NCBI GenBank assembly: GCA_963965975.1
Contig: OZ014411.1
Span: 7,751,501 to 7,815,500, forward strand
Direction: 5' to 3'
Source of the DNA: Xestospongia bergquistia
Taxonomy: Eukaryota > Porifera > Demospongiae > Haplosclerida > Petrosiidae
Length of the DNA: 64,000 bases
Part shown: positions 35,381 to 46,001 of the stretch, in pieces
Layout of the letters: every line of letters starts with the position of its first letter
How positions within the stretch are numbered: the first letter of the stretch is position 1
The notes under the pieces: model-generated
What the model was told of the DNA's origin: nothing
The model's input: only the letters and a program-made list of their open reading frames with translations
Database searches by the model: none
Made by a program: the position numbers and the translations under genes

Positions 35381-35444
35381 CGCCATATGGCGCATTGGTC
35401 GTTTGAGAAAAGTAAATATTTGCGCCATATGACGCATTGGTCGG
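35381..35444. repeat. Paired palindromic repeats next to piggyBac 5' end
   Basis: gcgccatatggcgcattggtcg (35382-35403) contains a perfect 14-bp palindrome and recurs with one change as gcgccatatgacgcattggtcg (35422-35443), 40 bp on. Placed about 180 bp upstream of the transposase start, they could be subterminal transposase-binding repeats of the element's right end or an operator-like site. Confidence 0.55.
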
Positions 35445-35819
35445 TAAAGTCTTTTAAAGTAGTAGTGTTTTAAGACAATCAGAACTTACCACATAAATTG
35501 TAAATTATGTAAAATCTACATGTATGCACAGCATTAGTTCAACTTTGGCATAGTTTTGCTCCATGTTTGTTTTTACTGATATTTGATTGCTTATATTGCT
35601 TTGTTAAGTCATTTAGACTCTCTTGTTAGCATTCACACTAATTTGTTAACTGTTTTTTAATACTTATTGAAATTAAACTACAAAAGTTACGTAATTATGA
35701 AGATATGCTTCAATACAAGCAATATGATAATAGATTAACAAGCTAGCATGCTTATTTCATTTATCTAGCATTTGTATAATCAGTATCAATCTTCAATAGC
35801 TATAATAACTTGACAATTT

Positions 35820-37195
35820 CAAATAACTATTTTAACACAATTTTAATACAATTTTAACAAAATTTTAATGCAATTTTAACACATTTTAAACACAATTTTA
35901 AAACAATTTTAACGCAATTTTAACACAACTTTAATTCAATTTTGGCATCATTTTAACACAATTTTAATACAATTTGAACACAATTTTAACACAATTTTAA
36001 TACATTTTTAATACAATTTTAAGACAATTTTAGCACAATTTTAATGCAATTTTGGCATCATTTAACACAATTTTAATGCAATTTTAACACGATTTTAATG
36101 CAATTTTAACACAATTTTAACGCAATTTTAACACAATATTAATGCTTTTTAAACACCATTTTAACACAATTTTAATGCAATTTTAACGCAATTTTAACAC
36201 AATTTTAACACAATTTTAATGCAATTTTGACATCATTTTAACACAATTTTAATACAATTTTAATGCAATTTTAACACAATTTTAACACAATTTTAATGCA
36301 ATTTTAATGCAATTTTAACACAATTTTAATGCAATTTTAACACAATATTAATGCTTTTTAAACACCATTTTAACACAATTTTAATGCAATTTTAACGCAA
36401 TATTAACACAATTTTAACACAATTTTAATACAATTTTAATGCAATTTTAACACAATTTTAACACAATTTTAATGCAATTTTAACACAATTTTAATGCAAT
36501 TTTGACATCATTTTAACACAATTTTAATGCAATTTCAATACAGTTTTAACACAATTTAATGCAATTTTAACACAATATTAATGCTTTTTAAACAACATTT
36601 TAACACAATTTTAATGCAATTTTAGCGCAATTTTAACACAATTTTTAACACAATTTTAATGCAATTTTAACACAATTTTAATCCAATTTTGATATCATTT
36701 TAACACAATTTAATACAATTTCAATGCAATTTTAACACAATTTTAACTCGATTTTAATGCAATTTTAATACAATTTTAATGCAATTTTAACATAATTTTA
36801 ATGCACTTTTGACATCATTTTGACACAATTTTAACACAATTTTAATGCAATTTTAACATCATTTTAACACAATTTTAACGCAATTCTAACACAATTTTGA
36901 TCCAATTTTGACATCATTTTAACACAATTTTAATGCAATTTTGACACAATTTTAATGCAATTTTGACATCATCTTAGTGCAATTTTAATACAATTTTAAT
37001 GCAATTTTGACATCATTTTAACACTATTTTATTACAATTTTAACGCAATTTTAACACCATTTTAATGTAATTTAAACACAATTTTTCTGCAATTTTAACA
37101 CAATTTTAACACTATTTTAACACAATTTTAACACAATTTCAACACAATTTTAACACAATTTCAACACAATTTTTACATCATTTTAACACAAGTTT
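35820..37195. repeat. 11-bp minisatellite (AATTTTAACAC / AATTTTAATGC), about 1.4 kb
   Basis: More than 100 units of an 11-base motif, mostly aattttaacac and aattttaatgc, with variants containing gacatcatttt. A longer pattern including atgctttttaaacaccattt recurs near 36131, 36350 and 36580, giving a higher-order period of roughly 220-230 bp. AATTTT tracts repeated every 11 bp are close to one helical turn, so intrinsic curvature is expected. No coding content. Ends: piggyBac flank on the left, macro-domain gene on the right. Confidence 0.95.
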
Positions 37196-37302
37196 ATGTA
37201 GAGAGTTCAAATAAATAAGTTATTACTGGAAGGATAAGTGAAGGCATAAATGGAGGGCTGTTAAATGGGTAAATGGATCAGCCGATCAAAATAGTTTCAT
37301 AC

Positions 37303-38386
37303 CTGATCTTAAAATAGCTCCAAGTGCCAGGTAAGCATTAACTGTATCACATACATCCATAGGTACTCTCAAAGTAGGTGTTGATATCAGATATTTAATA
37401 GGTTTGCCTTAATTATGCGTTACTGATAGTTCTAATGTACTGTAGTCAGTAGCAAGAGGATATGACGGAATAATAACAGCATTATCCTAGATATATAGGA
37501 GAGGAAGATGAAACCAAACACACAAAATTGAACTTTATCCAAACTAATTTTCAGGTTAATTTAACAACATTCAATGTAATCACAAACTGAATCCCATTTT
37601 GCTAGTAGAGGTCTCATTTTTGTTCTCATGTTGTTTTTGCATGTTTTTTTGGATCTTAAATACTTTAGTACAAATTACTCAAACATTTTTAATACAGTTG
37701 GAGGGTAGGGCTTTACCATGCCTTATTTTATCCACTCACTCAGTAAAGTTTATAGAGCTTACCACTAATAGTTCTCCACCATGACCTTTTTTTATAACTT
37801 CTTGTAAATGTTCTTACCTATAAAAATTAAAAAAAATTGTAATAATCATCCAAAAGGTTTTAATAAATAAATTGATAGAAACCGTTTTATAGATATAGTG
37901 ATAATAATGATACTTACATCTGCCAACCAAAATGTCTTGAATATGCCATATCAATACCACCATCCATAAAACTAAAACTGTTTGTAGGAGATACCTGTGT
38001 GTGGGTGTATGAAAGAGAGAGAGAGAGAAAGTGAGAGAGAGAGAGAGAATTATAAGTCCACCATTTTTGTTTTTAACTTACAATAGCATCTGCAGCAGGA
38101 GCTCCATCAAGTATTTCTCCTTTTGTGATCTAAAAAGTGCTTAACTACATACTATACTAATAATATATTGTACTAATGTCTTGTATTTTTGTAGAGTACC
38201 AAAGTCACTTTCATTCAATGTCTCAATCATACGAGGATTTATATCTCTTAAGAGTAATTTGAAACCTGGATTAGGATCCTCTGATATATCTAAAAAAGAG
38301 AGAATACAATATCAGGTAGATTAATCTTCAGTAACAAATCAAACACCTAACAATCTCATAAAATTAGAATGTTCAACGTCTAACAT
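37303..38386 (-). pseudogene. Macro-domain gene, damaged, minus strand
   Basis: Exons read MLDVEHSNFMRLL, then DISEDPNPGFKLLLRDINPR and onward, then ITKGEILDGAPAADAI, then VSPTNSFSFMDGGIDMAYSR with HFGWQ, then VIKKGHGGELLV. Last come DNAVIIPSYPLATDY and PIKYLISTPTLRVPMDV-CDTVNAYLA. The order and motifs are those of ADP-ribose-binding macro domains (VSPaNSFGfMDGGID; lisaPTmrvP). In the last exon a TAA (37409-37411) interrupts the frame before GKPIKYL, and one splice junction fits only with a poor acceptor. The exon ends at a donor (37303), but the next exon would lie where the minisatellite now is. Probably a pseudogene of an ADP-ribose-binding or hydrolysing protein. Confidence 0.7.
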
Positions 38387-38839
38387 CAAAACATCCTCTA
38401 CTTCAAATGTTGGTGAAACTACATTAATATTAGTGTTACAATAAATTAGAGTTCATTTTATCAGCCTAATCTTTTAAAGACTTGATAATCACACCAGTAT
38501 CTTTCTTATTAGTTTATGTTTAAATAGTACAAGAAAAGCACCTATAATTAGAATAGAAAATTGACACGTTAAAAACAAAACATATCCTAGTCTTCCGTTT
38601 TTTAAATTAAGAAAAAAAGATTAATGACATTTGCAAAGTTTGCCTTGTAAAAATTAATATGTTTATTGTGATAATTCTAGATGGTAGCACAACCTGGTAC
38701 AAATAATTAATATCATATAAATCTTTACCTAAAAAATAATGATTTATTAAATGGTTAACTTAATCATAATATAAAAGAAGAGATGTAAAGATAATATAAC
38801 AATTGTACAAAAGCTATTAATTAATAAAACATTAGAGGA
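38387..38839. other. Non-coding stretch upstream of macro-domain gene
   Basis: The frame of the first macro exon stays open upstream for about 60 bases (NVVSPTFEVEDVL), so the true start may be farther up. Otherwise AT-rich with no gene. Confidence 0.4.
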
Positions 38840-39204
38840 CATTGCAATATTACAAATTACACACGATGCTATACACCCTCTACTAATTATTTACCACGCC
38901 TTCTTCTATGTTACACACAAACATTTGTGAATGTATTGCTATAATATTATAAGCATGTGTGTATTCCTCATCAATAGAAGACTTGACACGTGACAATTCA
39001 CAAAGCTATTCATTGAAAGCACTACTACTTGTCCCCTAAGAGCAAACTCTAGTGTATAACAATAAAAACAGCTGTAAGAATTTGTAGCTCAAATGAGGAT
39101 CATGTGTCTATTAATTCATTTTTATAACTAGAAGGCATGTGTGAAGCTTGCTTCCCTCACTCCACGAGTTGCCCTGGCATTGCAGTATGTCCAGGTATGA
39201 CCCA
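38840..39204 (+). pseudogene. U2: U2 snRNA pseudogene with duplicated upstream region
   Basis: 38840-39086 matches the region upstream of the 28.54-kb U2-like gene. The 5' half of the RNA is then missing, and homology resumes at about 39087 (aaatgaggatcatgtgtct) through GAAGCTTGCTTCCCTCACTCC and TTGCAGTATGTCCAGG to about 39204. Loss of the 5' end and the branch-pairing region makes it non-functional as U2. Confidence 0.75.
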
Positions 39205-39785
39205 CTTCCCCTTTATTTTTAAGTAATATCGTAAAGAGTTGGATAAACGTACTCTGTGTCAGAGTAGTTTCTGATGAGATACTGTAAGCCCAAAGTATAG
39301 TAGCCATGGTCAATATAATGTGTCAAGTACAGATTTAAAGACTAATACTATTCAGGCCAATATATAATAAAATTCTATGAAAAGTGATTGTGGTAAAGCA
39401 AGTCCAAAGTAGGAATGGAAGTATAGTCCACATAGTAGCCACAATCACTTCTCAGTGTAACAGCTAAGATCAAGTAGGAGTGCTTGACTCAAAGGACCTA
39501 TGAAATAAAAGCACACCTAACAAAACTAAAATTTGTCTTAACTTACAAAAAAATTGTTTAGAAAGTTTTGTGTTTAAAGATTTTACAGAATCTGGAAAAG
39601 AAGTCATCAGCTGACCATATAATTAATTATCTCTAAAACTCAGACTTGTTTTATTCTGCATTTGTTTGTTATGTATTGTTTAGTCTGTTATTCCCTTCTG
39701 GTTTTCCAAGGTGGTTAGGCTGGCAACACCTACGTTATACTTTGCATTTTGTATAAATTTCTACTTTTACAAGAAGAATGTTTTC
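39205..39785. other. Non-coding stretch between U2 remnants
   Basis: Includes a GC-richer patch near 39700-39745 (tggttttccaaggtggttag). It may include 3' sequence of a second LINE copy, since bases just before 39786 (acaagaagaatgttttc) resemble those before the U2 remnant at 41760. No open gene. Confidence 0.35.
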
Positions 39786-39808
39786 AACTTTTCTTTTGAG
39801 TTTAATCA
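39786..39808 (+). ncRNA. Short U2-derived fragment
   Basis: aacttttcttttgagtttaatca corresponds to U2 positions covering CTGTTCTTTCGAGTTTAAT in the 28.54-kb copy. It lies at the left side of the LINE relic and echoes the first bases of the U2 remnant on its right side, as a target-site duplication would. Confidence 0.45.
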
Positions 39809-41745
39809 TTTGATTTATTGAGAGGTGATCAGGGGGTTGATCTCACTAGGCCCCTCCATTGAACTCTTTTTCTCTGGTTGCCACAATTTCCATTAAACCA
39901 GGAAGAAAAACATATCATTCACTAGTAAGAGAAAGGTGCATGTCTTGTTTTCTCTAGTACTTTACATATATAATCATGGATCCAATACCTGCTGTCCATT
40001 ACTGTGAATCCAACAATACCTACTGCTGTTTCCACTCCTGTAAGCTGTGAATGTAGCAATATCACTGCATTTTCCCTCTTGATCTCTCATGTAAGCCACG
40101 AAACCAGCGTTATCCAGAAGAAGGTGATATCTCCCCAATTCTAACATCTACAACATAACCATATCAGAGTTCACAATCACTCTCAAGTAACATGATCAAA
40201 CAATGTTTTGAATGTCCTACCTGCAAACAGATTGCTGAATTTATTCTTCTTCAAGTAGTCATTTCCAGAAGTTACATCCTTAGGAGACCATTAATTCACG
40301 TGTTATTTGAATACAATATCTGTCAGATGGAAAATGACAATAACAAAACTGTTTCAAATTACCACATAAAAACTCTAGGAACAGCCACAATAGACAGATC
40401 TGACAGCTCAACAATTGGTTTATCCCAATGCGAATTTGAAAGAAAAGTCTCAGACAACACAAAAGAACCCAACGTCTATCTGAAGCCACTGACAAAAGAG
40501 ACCAGGAGCCATCATAAATCAGCTCCAACAAAACCTCCTTCGGAGGAGGCCATAAATTAAAATTGTTAGAAAGGTTCTTTAATCATTAATCCAATCCTTT
40601 TTATACCCTTTATCTTTTTCAACATAGATATCAACACCAATAACTCAAATAACAACAAACCCCCGTCAATCCACTTAATCATATCACTTCTGGGAATCCT
40701 TCACCATCCAAGGACAACAATCAAGGTACCTCAAACTCACTAAACATAATGGAACCTAACAACTCCAAACCCTTACTCCATACAATAATCCTTTGCCTTC
40801 CAATGACACCACATATGAACCTCTCCGCCCTTTCAATGAAGGCATACAACCCAAAAATAATGAAATGGATGTATCACTAAATCTTTGAATTCATTACTCC
40901 TTTCACCAACAAATTCTGGAGGAAAAACAATGGCAACAATCTGATTCTTTGGTCAATTTAATGGGTGAAGAACTCAATAAATTCATGTCCACATGAAAAC
41001 CCTAAAACCAACAACACATTGGCAAAGGAGAAAAAGAAGAAGACAAGTAGATGAATCAGACACCCAAAGAACATATTCTGAAACCATTCCATCAAATCCT
41101 AATACTCAATAAGTAATACTTAATTTGCTACCCACCAAAAACAGTCATGACAAGAATCAGTAAATCACATCTAAACACAACTTGCCCAAATTGTAAATCA
41201 GTGCAAGAAACTCTAGGTCATGTACAAAAGATATAGCAACATGGCAGCAAGATTAATAAAAGCTACACCAGTAGAACTAGGACAAAAATTTTAGAACAAA
41301 AGATCTCAAACTTCTCAGGAGACCTGAGACCAGACCCAACAGTAAAAAGTAAAGAAACTTATCAAATTACCATAATTGATATGACCATCCCTTTGAATCA
41401 GATGGTGATGTTTTCAACAAGGCTAGGAATGAAAAACAACAAAAATGCTTACCACTAGTCATTTGGTTAAAAACCCAACTGTATGTTAAACATGTCACTT
41501 TTGAAACAGTCATCATCATAGCTTTTGGCTCATGAGACCCACAAAACAAAGAAACACTAAAAACTCTCAAAATCATCAAAAATATTCCAGGATATTCAAA
41601 TAAATATGTGTGACAGATACTATTAAAGGCTTACTAAAACATAGAAATCTAAACCTTAGCACTAACTCATAAATCTCAGATACTTTAAACTGTTTCATAA
41701 TTATTTCATTTTGGAAATTGTGCCCTGTCTTTTTATTATGAAAAG
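39809..41745 (+). mobile_element. Decayed non-LTR retrotransposon (R2-superclade-like)
   Basis: The plus strand shows scattered remains: a 123-codon frame at 40192-40560 (MIKQCFECPTCKQIAEF, part of an N-terminal Cys/His-type region), and further on TTCPNCKSVQETLGHVQ (about 41175-41235), the CCHC motif after reverse transcriptase. ITIIDMTIPL (about 41370-41400) is next, the core of a restriction-like endonuclease (iiDvTvP), followed in another frame by KARNEKQQKCLPLVIW. CCHC followed by such an endonuclease is the R2/NeSL/Utopia layout. The reverse transcriptase core was not seen, and many stops interrupt all frames, so the element is dead. U2 fragments flank both ends. Confidence 0.6.
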
Positions 41746-41759
41746 AATATATATTTTCA

Positions 41760-41908
41760 ACTGTTTTTTGAGTTTAATAGCATGAATGAAGATCATGTAT
41801 TCTTAAGCTTTAACCCAATCTTTTCTACTAGGAATAGTTTGCATGTGAAGCTTGCTACCTTCAATCCACGGGTTGCCCTTGTATTACAGTAACTCCAAGT
41901 GTGGTCTA
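41760..41908 (+). pseudogene. U2: U2 snRNA pseudogene, 5' truncated
   Basis: Homology to the 28.54-kb copy begins exactly inside the RNA at aactgttttttgagtttaat and continues through gaagcttgctaccttcaatcc and ttacagtaactccaag to about 41908. The first 30 or so U2 bases are replaced by the end of the LINE relic. The junction suggests that the LINE inserted into a U2 gene. Confidence 0.75.
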
Positions 41909-42269
41909 TGTTTCTTTTATAGAGGATAAATTTTCAGATAACAATTCTAGAATAAAAATTAAAAGCAATATCTTAACAGGATGTATTAAGAACATAGGCA
42001 CAACAATACTCTCATTGTGTGTAAATTAATTGATCAGTCAGTTATCAACTCTTTTTTTCAGTGATGTACACATAAAATTGTTGGTGCATATTTAAAGAAG
42101 TTAATGAAAGTTATCTTAATTGGAATTTTGGAATGGTATATATATATATATATATAAAATCACAAATGTTGTTTTCGTATTTGATAACATGTAAATTATT
42201 TCTCTAGTTACTTTTCTTTATTTCTAAAGAAAAATATGGATTCAGTATTGGTTTGTCACAATAAAATAG

Positions 42270-44598
42270 TCACATACCTTCATACTTTGCCTCAATTGCA
42301 ACAGCCAGATCATTTCGATCTAAATCACTTAAAGAATCCAGAAATTTCTTGTAAATATTTACATCACCTTTATTGACCTTGTCTATCGTGCATTTAAGAA
42401 TGTTTTCAAGGCGGTCTGCATTTGTATTTCCACATTTCCTGTCATTAACAGTCCTGTAAACATCTTCTGGAAGGATTTCTTCAGAGTAAAGTTTTCTTGC
42501 TAGTGCAGAAGAGTCAATAGATGACTCAGTAATAACAACAGTAGATTTTTTAAGAGCTCTCGCTGCCACTTCAGAGAGTATAGTACTCCTTATGTCAGTG
42601 GTCATGCTAGAATCTGTATCTGTTGAATAACATTATATACAATATAGAGCTTTCTTATAAGGTTTAGCTAAAAATTGAGCTATCAGATGTTGCTTTCTTG
42701 ATTTTTTTAATCAAATCATGCTTTGTATGCATATAGTCTGTAAGATTGTTAGCAAAGTTTTCAATATATCATTATATATATAAATAGATTGACTGTTTTA
42801 ACCAATATATAATTATTTTAGTTGCATATAATACAATAATGGGCACTAGTATATAGCACATAAATTTTAGTATTGGTACACTAATTGACAAGTCATGTAG
42901 TTCATTATTACATATTGGACAAATTTAAAGAATTTTCGCAGACATGTGTGTGAGGGCTGTTAGTATAGATTATAAATTAAGACAACATTCCAAACCACAT
43001 GAATGCATGGCCTTTCAGTGAACTCATAGTATCGAACTATATGACCTGTAGATTCCACAGTAACTATAATTAGTAATGAAAACATGCAGCATTTTTCTTA
43101 ATACTTTTAAATGATAAATGTATTATATAGGCATGTGTGAAACCCAAATAATCATCAATTAGTTAATAACTTAATGCTTTAAATATGATATATCATAACT
43201 CATGATCATTTTTGGCAAATCTCAAGAATATAGTTGAATATAAAAGAAGCATAAATGAATGACATTAGTTATCACTATAAACTTTCTATCAATGTTATGA
43301 TAAGAAACAAAGCATGGGGTGGGTATAGTAACATTATACCAAGGGATTCATAGTTTGTTCTTATAATAACACAGCTGTGCATTGTTATAAAAAAATTATT
43401 TTATTGTACCTTCATGCTTATCTCTAGATGCACTACCAAGAGCCTCTTCAAGATATTTTATACGATCCCCATGATGTTTCAACTGATCACTGTGATCTAT
43501 TGAAGATTTTTTTAAAATGTCAATATTATAACAATAGCTTTGATTAAAATTTATAAAAGCAGTGGATACATGTATGCAATGTCAACAAATGAATAAAATG
43601 TAACTTAATCACCATGCATGCATAATTATGATAATCTCTATGTACATGTGCATATGTGGTTCACACTAGCTTTGTTTTTTTAACAATAAGAATGTGTCTA
43701 AGAAAGTGATTAAAAAAGATAAAAGTCTATTTTTTATCTTTTCTACTTCTCTCAGAATATATTGAAGTTATCACATAATATTAAGAGGCAATGCTATATA
43801 CATGTAAAATGTATCTGACTAGAACTTCTTAATCGTCTAGGTAGCAATTATGACTTTACCTTTTAATGTCGAGATAATACTCCTCAATTGACTCTCAAAT
43901 GAAGTTATCTTTTCTTTTAGTTCTCCATTGAGCTCTCTTTCATTCTGTAACTTAGTAGCATATTCTTCCATCAATGCAAAGGCACCCTTAGACACAATGT
44001 CTTCTATAAAATAACATTAACGTTTTCTTTGTTTGACATGGAAAAATGATTTTGTAACTAACTTGTTGGGATTGCTTTTAATGTGTCAATATCTTCTTGA
44101 GCAACATTTAATAATTTGTATTGCTTTTCCACATGTTGAATAAGTGTGTCAAGATCATCTTTAGATATTCTTCCTTCTGCAGGATGGCCAAAGTATTCAT
44201 TTCGTATTTCACGAAGCTTATCCACTGCATTACATTCTTGATTAATGAGTAGAGGGCTAGCATTTACACATTCAAGTTTTTTTTCTCGCAGCAACAGATG
44301 ACACAACAAGGATACATCCCACTTTTCAACATCCCCACTATATAGAAGCTGATAATTTCTTTGTTCCTTAAAATTAGGCTCCACACGTTTTGATTTGAGC
44401 CATTGACCAAGACTTGTCTGCCCACAAAGAGGACTAACTTTTTCTTTGAATATTTTCCTCAACACAGTAGGTATGTGGTCCACAATTATTTGAGCAGTAT
44501 ATAAGAAGTTGATGCTGTGTGTTGCTGAATTAAAGGCAACTACTCAATTGATTAACGTTAACTTACATTTCTGGGTCAGTTGGAGATAGTGAGGCCAT
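42270..44598 (-). CDS. DZIP3-like HEPN / coiled-coil / CARD-like protein, 5 exons, 354 aa
   Basis: Exons: 44598-44567, 44514-44063, 44003-43860, 43496-43410, 42619-42270, all with GT-AG ends and matching phases, total 1065 bases. The product starts MASLSPTDPEIINFLYTAQ. Residues about 10-160 fit a DZIP3-like HEPN domain: VDHIPTVLRKIFKEK, WDVSLLCHLLLREK, and the HEPN core KLREIRNEYFGHP (R-N-x4-H, the potential RNase/nucleotide-binding motif). Residues 160-235 are charged heptad-like coiled coil (MEEYATKLQNERELNGELKE). The last exon (about 100 residues) ends in helices like those of a CARD/death fold (LYSEEILPEDVYRTV; YKKFLDSLSDLDRNDLAVAI). No signal peptide or membrane span. By analogy with related proteins it may be an intracellular immune or stress adaptor; that is inference. 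Confidence 0.8.
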
Positions 44599-44900
44599 TC
44601 TTAAAAGCTACGCTGTTTAGAAGACGAAAATAATTATGTTTAACATGAAATTATAACAGCTCTGTTAAAGTAATCGTACCATCAGAATGCTGCCACAATC
44701 AGTTTACGAAAAACGGATATTACTTGGGCATAGTATCCGGTGTAACTATTTTAAATTTTATATCCCCTCCTTCAAAGGAATGATACAGCGTATTAGAAAA
44801 CGATAAAAATAATAAAATCGGATACTGCTTCTGCAACATCCTTCTACGAAAAGCGGATATTTCTATGAATACGATACTAAACGTCATTCGTTTCTTTTAT
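44599..44900 (-). promoter_or_regulatory. Upstream region of HEPN gene with repeated GGATATT sites
   Basis: Two similar sites, tacgaaaaacggatattact (44704-44723) and tacgaaaagcggatatttct (44853-44872), lie 149 bp apart, with further agtatccgg / atcggatactg elements between them. The patch is richer in CpG than its surroundings. The sites could bind a regulator of the divergent or downstream gene. No TATA box was fixed. Confidence 0.35.
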
Positions 44901-45060
44901 TACTCTTTGTATCAATGCTACTTAAGGAAGTCACACCTACTTTGTTTGGTAACCTGCAGGGAAACATTTATGACTAGTGACAGTTCTGTACATGCATGAT
45001 TTTTGCAATAACTAGCCCTCATCACTCTCTGCTTTCAGGAGAGAGTTACAGTACTTGGTT

Positions 45061-45088
45061 TGTGCGCGCGCGCGTGTGTGTGTGCGTG
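45061..45088. repeat. Alternating purine-pyrimidine (GC/GT)n tract, Z-DNA candidate
   Basis: tgtgcgcgcgcgcgtgtgtg and continuing gtgcgtg: 28 bases of strict alternation rich in CG steps, about 460 bp upstream of the HEPN gene start. Confidence 0.8.
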
Positions 45089-46000
45089 GAATATTCCCAA
45101 ATGCTCCCAAAAGTTTGCTGTGTCTAAAAATTTACCTTGTTCTGATAACATCTTTGTGTTCATCCCTATTGTTGAACAATAATTATATATATATGTAAGA
45201 ACTACAATATTTATTATCAATTGTAATCATCACATGATCATTGTTATATATTTCCATGTTTTAGTGACTTAAAATACACATTTTAGTTCCTTGGGGATCT
45301 ATTATCCAGTTGGCTTTGAACTCAATATTGTTTTGACTTTTTTTGTGAACTATTCGCCTTTGTGAGTCAGGTGACTTAGTTTAGCAAACAGAGCCACATA
45401 TCTAGACACTAGCACTGAAGAACAGAAGAACTTAGCCAATATTTCAAACATACACTGGAGATATTGACATAGTTTAAAGAGAGACATTTTAATAATGTTT
45501 TATGTATGCAGAAAAGTCATATATATTATAAGAATTATACTTTATGAGTTAAATATGTACTTACATGTTCTTTCATTGGCATAAAAACACTCAAAATTTC
45601 AATGCAATGAATAACAACATTATTTATTTCAAATATTTGTTGTTGGACATAGTTCATCATGCATGCAATGTCATATACAACGATGCTGAGGAGATATGTA
45701 GTGTATTATATGCAACACCAACATCATTGATACTGGAGGTATGCATTAGAAATAATCTGTATAATTTAATAAAATTAAATACTAGATACATCACTCCAGC
45801 TTTCAATATTATATTTATCTATTTTGTAAGGACATCAAGTTCTCAACAAACTGCCTACAATCTATTTAGTAGGCATTATAACATCATATTAAGTTAAAAT
45901 AAAGATAAGACTATGAAAGATTCATTATGATCACTGTTGTTGTCAAATTATGTCCAATTTTATGTATTTTACTCAACTCTTGTGTTGTGGATACTTTTAT
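45089..46000. other. Non-coding stretch, one doubtful frame
   Basis: A 110-codon plus-strand frame at 45565-45897 lacks recognisable features and has AT-rich codon content. I do not call it a gene. Confidence 0.4.
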
Positions 46001-46001
46001 T

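Noticed and set aside
35820-37195. Dense short repeats as a CRISPR or origin-iteron candidate
   Set aside because: Units are contiguous 11-mers without spacers, in animal DNA; a minisatellite explains them.
39128-39313. 61-codon minus-strand frame
   Set aside because: It is antisense to the U2 pseudogene and shows no protein features.
45565-45897. 110-codon plus-strand frame
   Set aside because: No domain, no splice or promoter support, AT-driven composition and no duplicate; chance frame is likelier.
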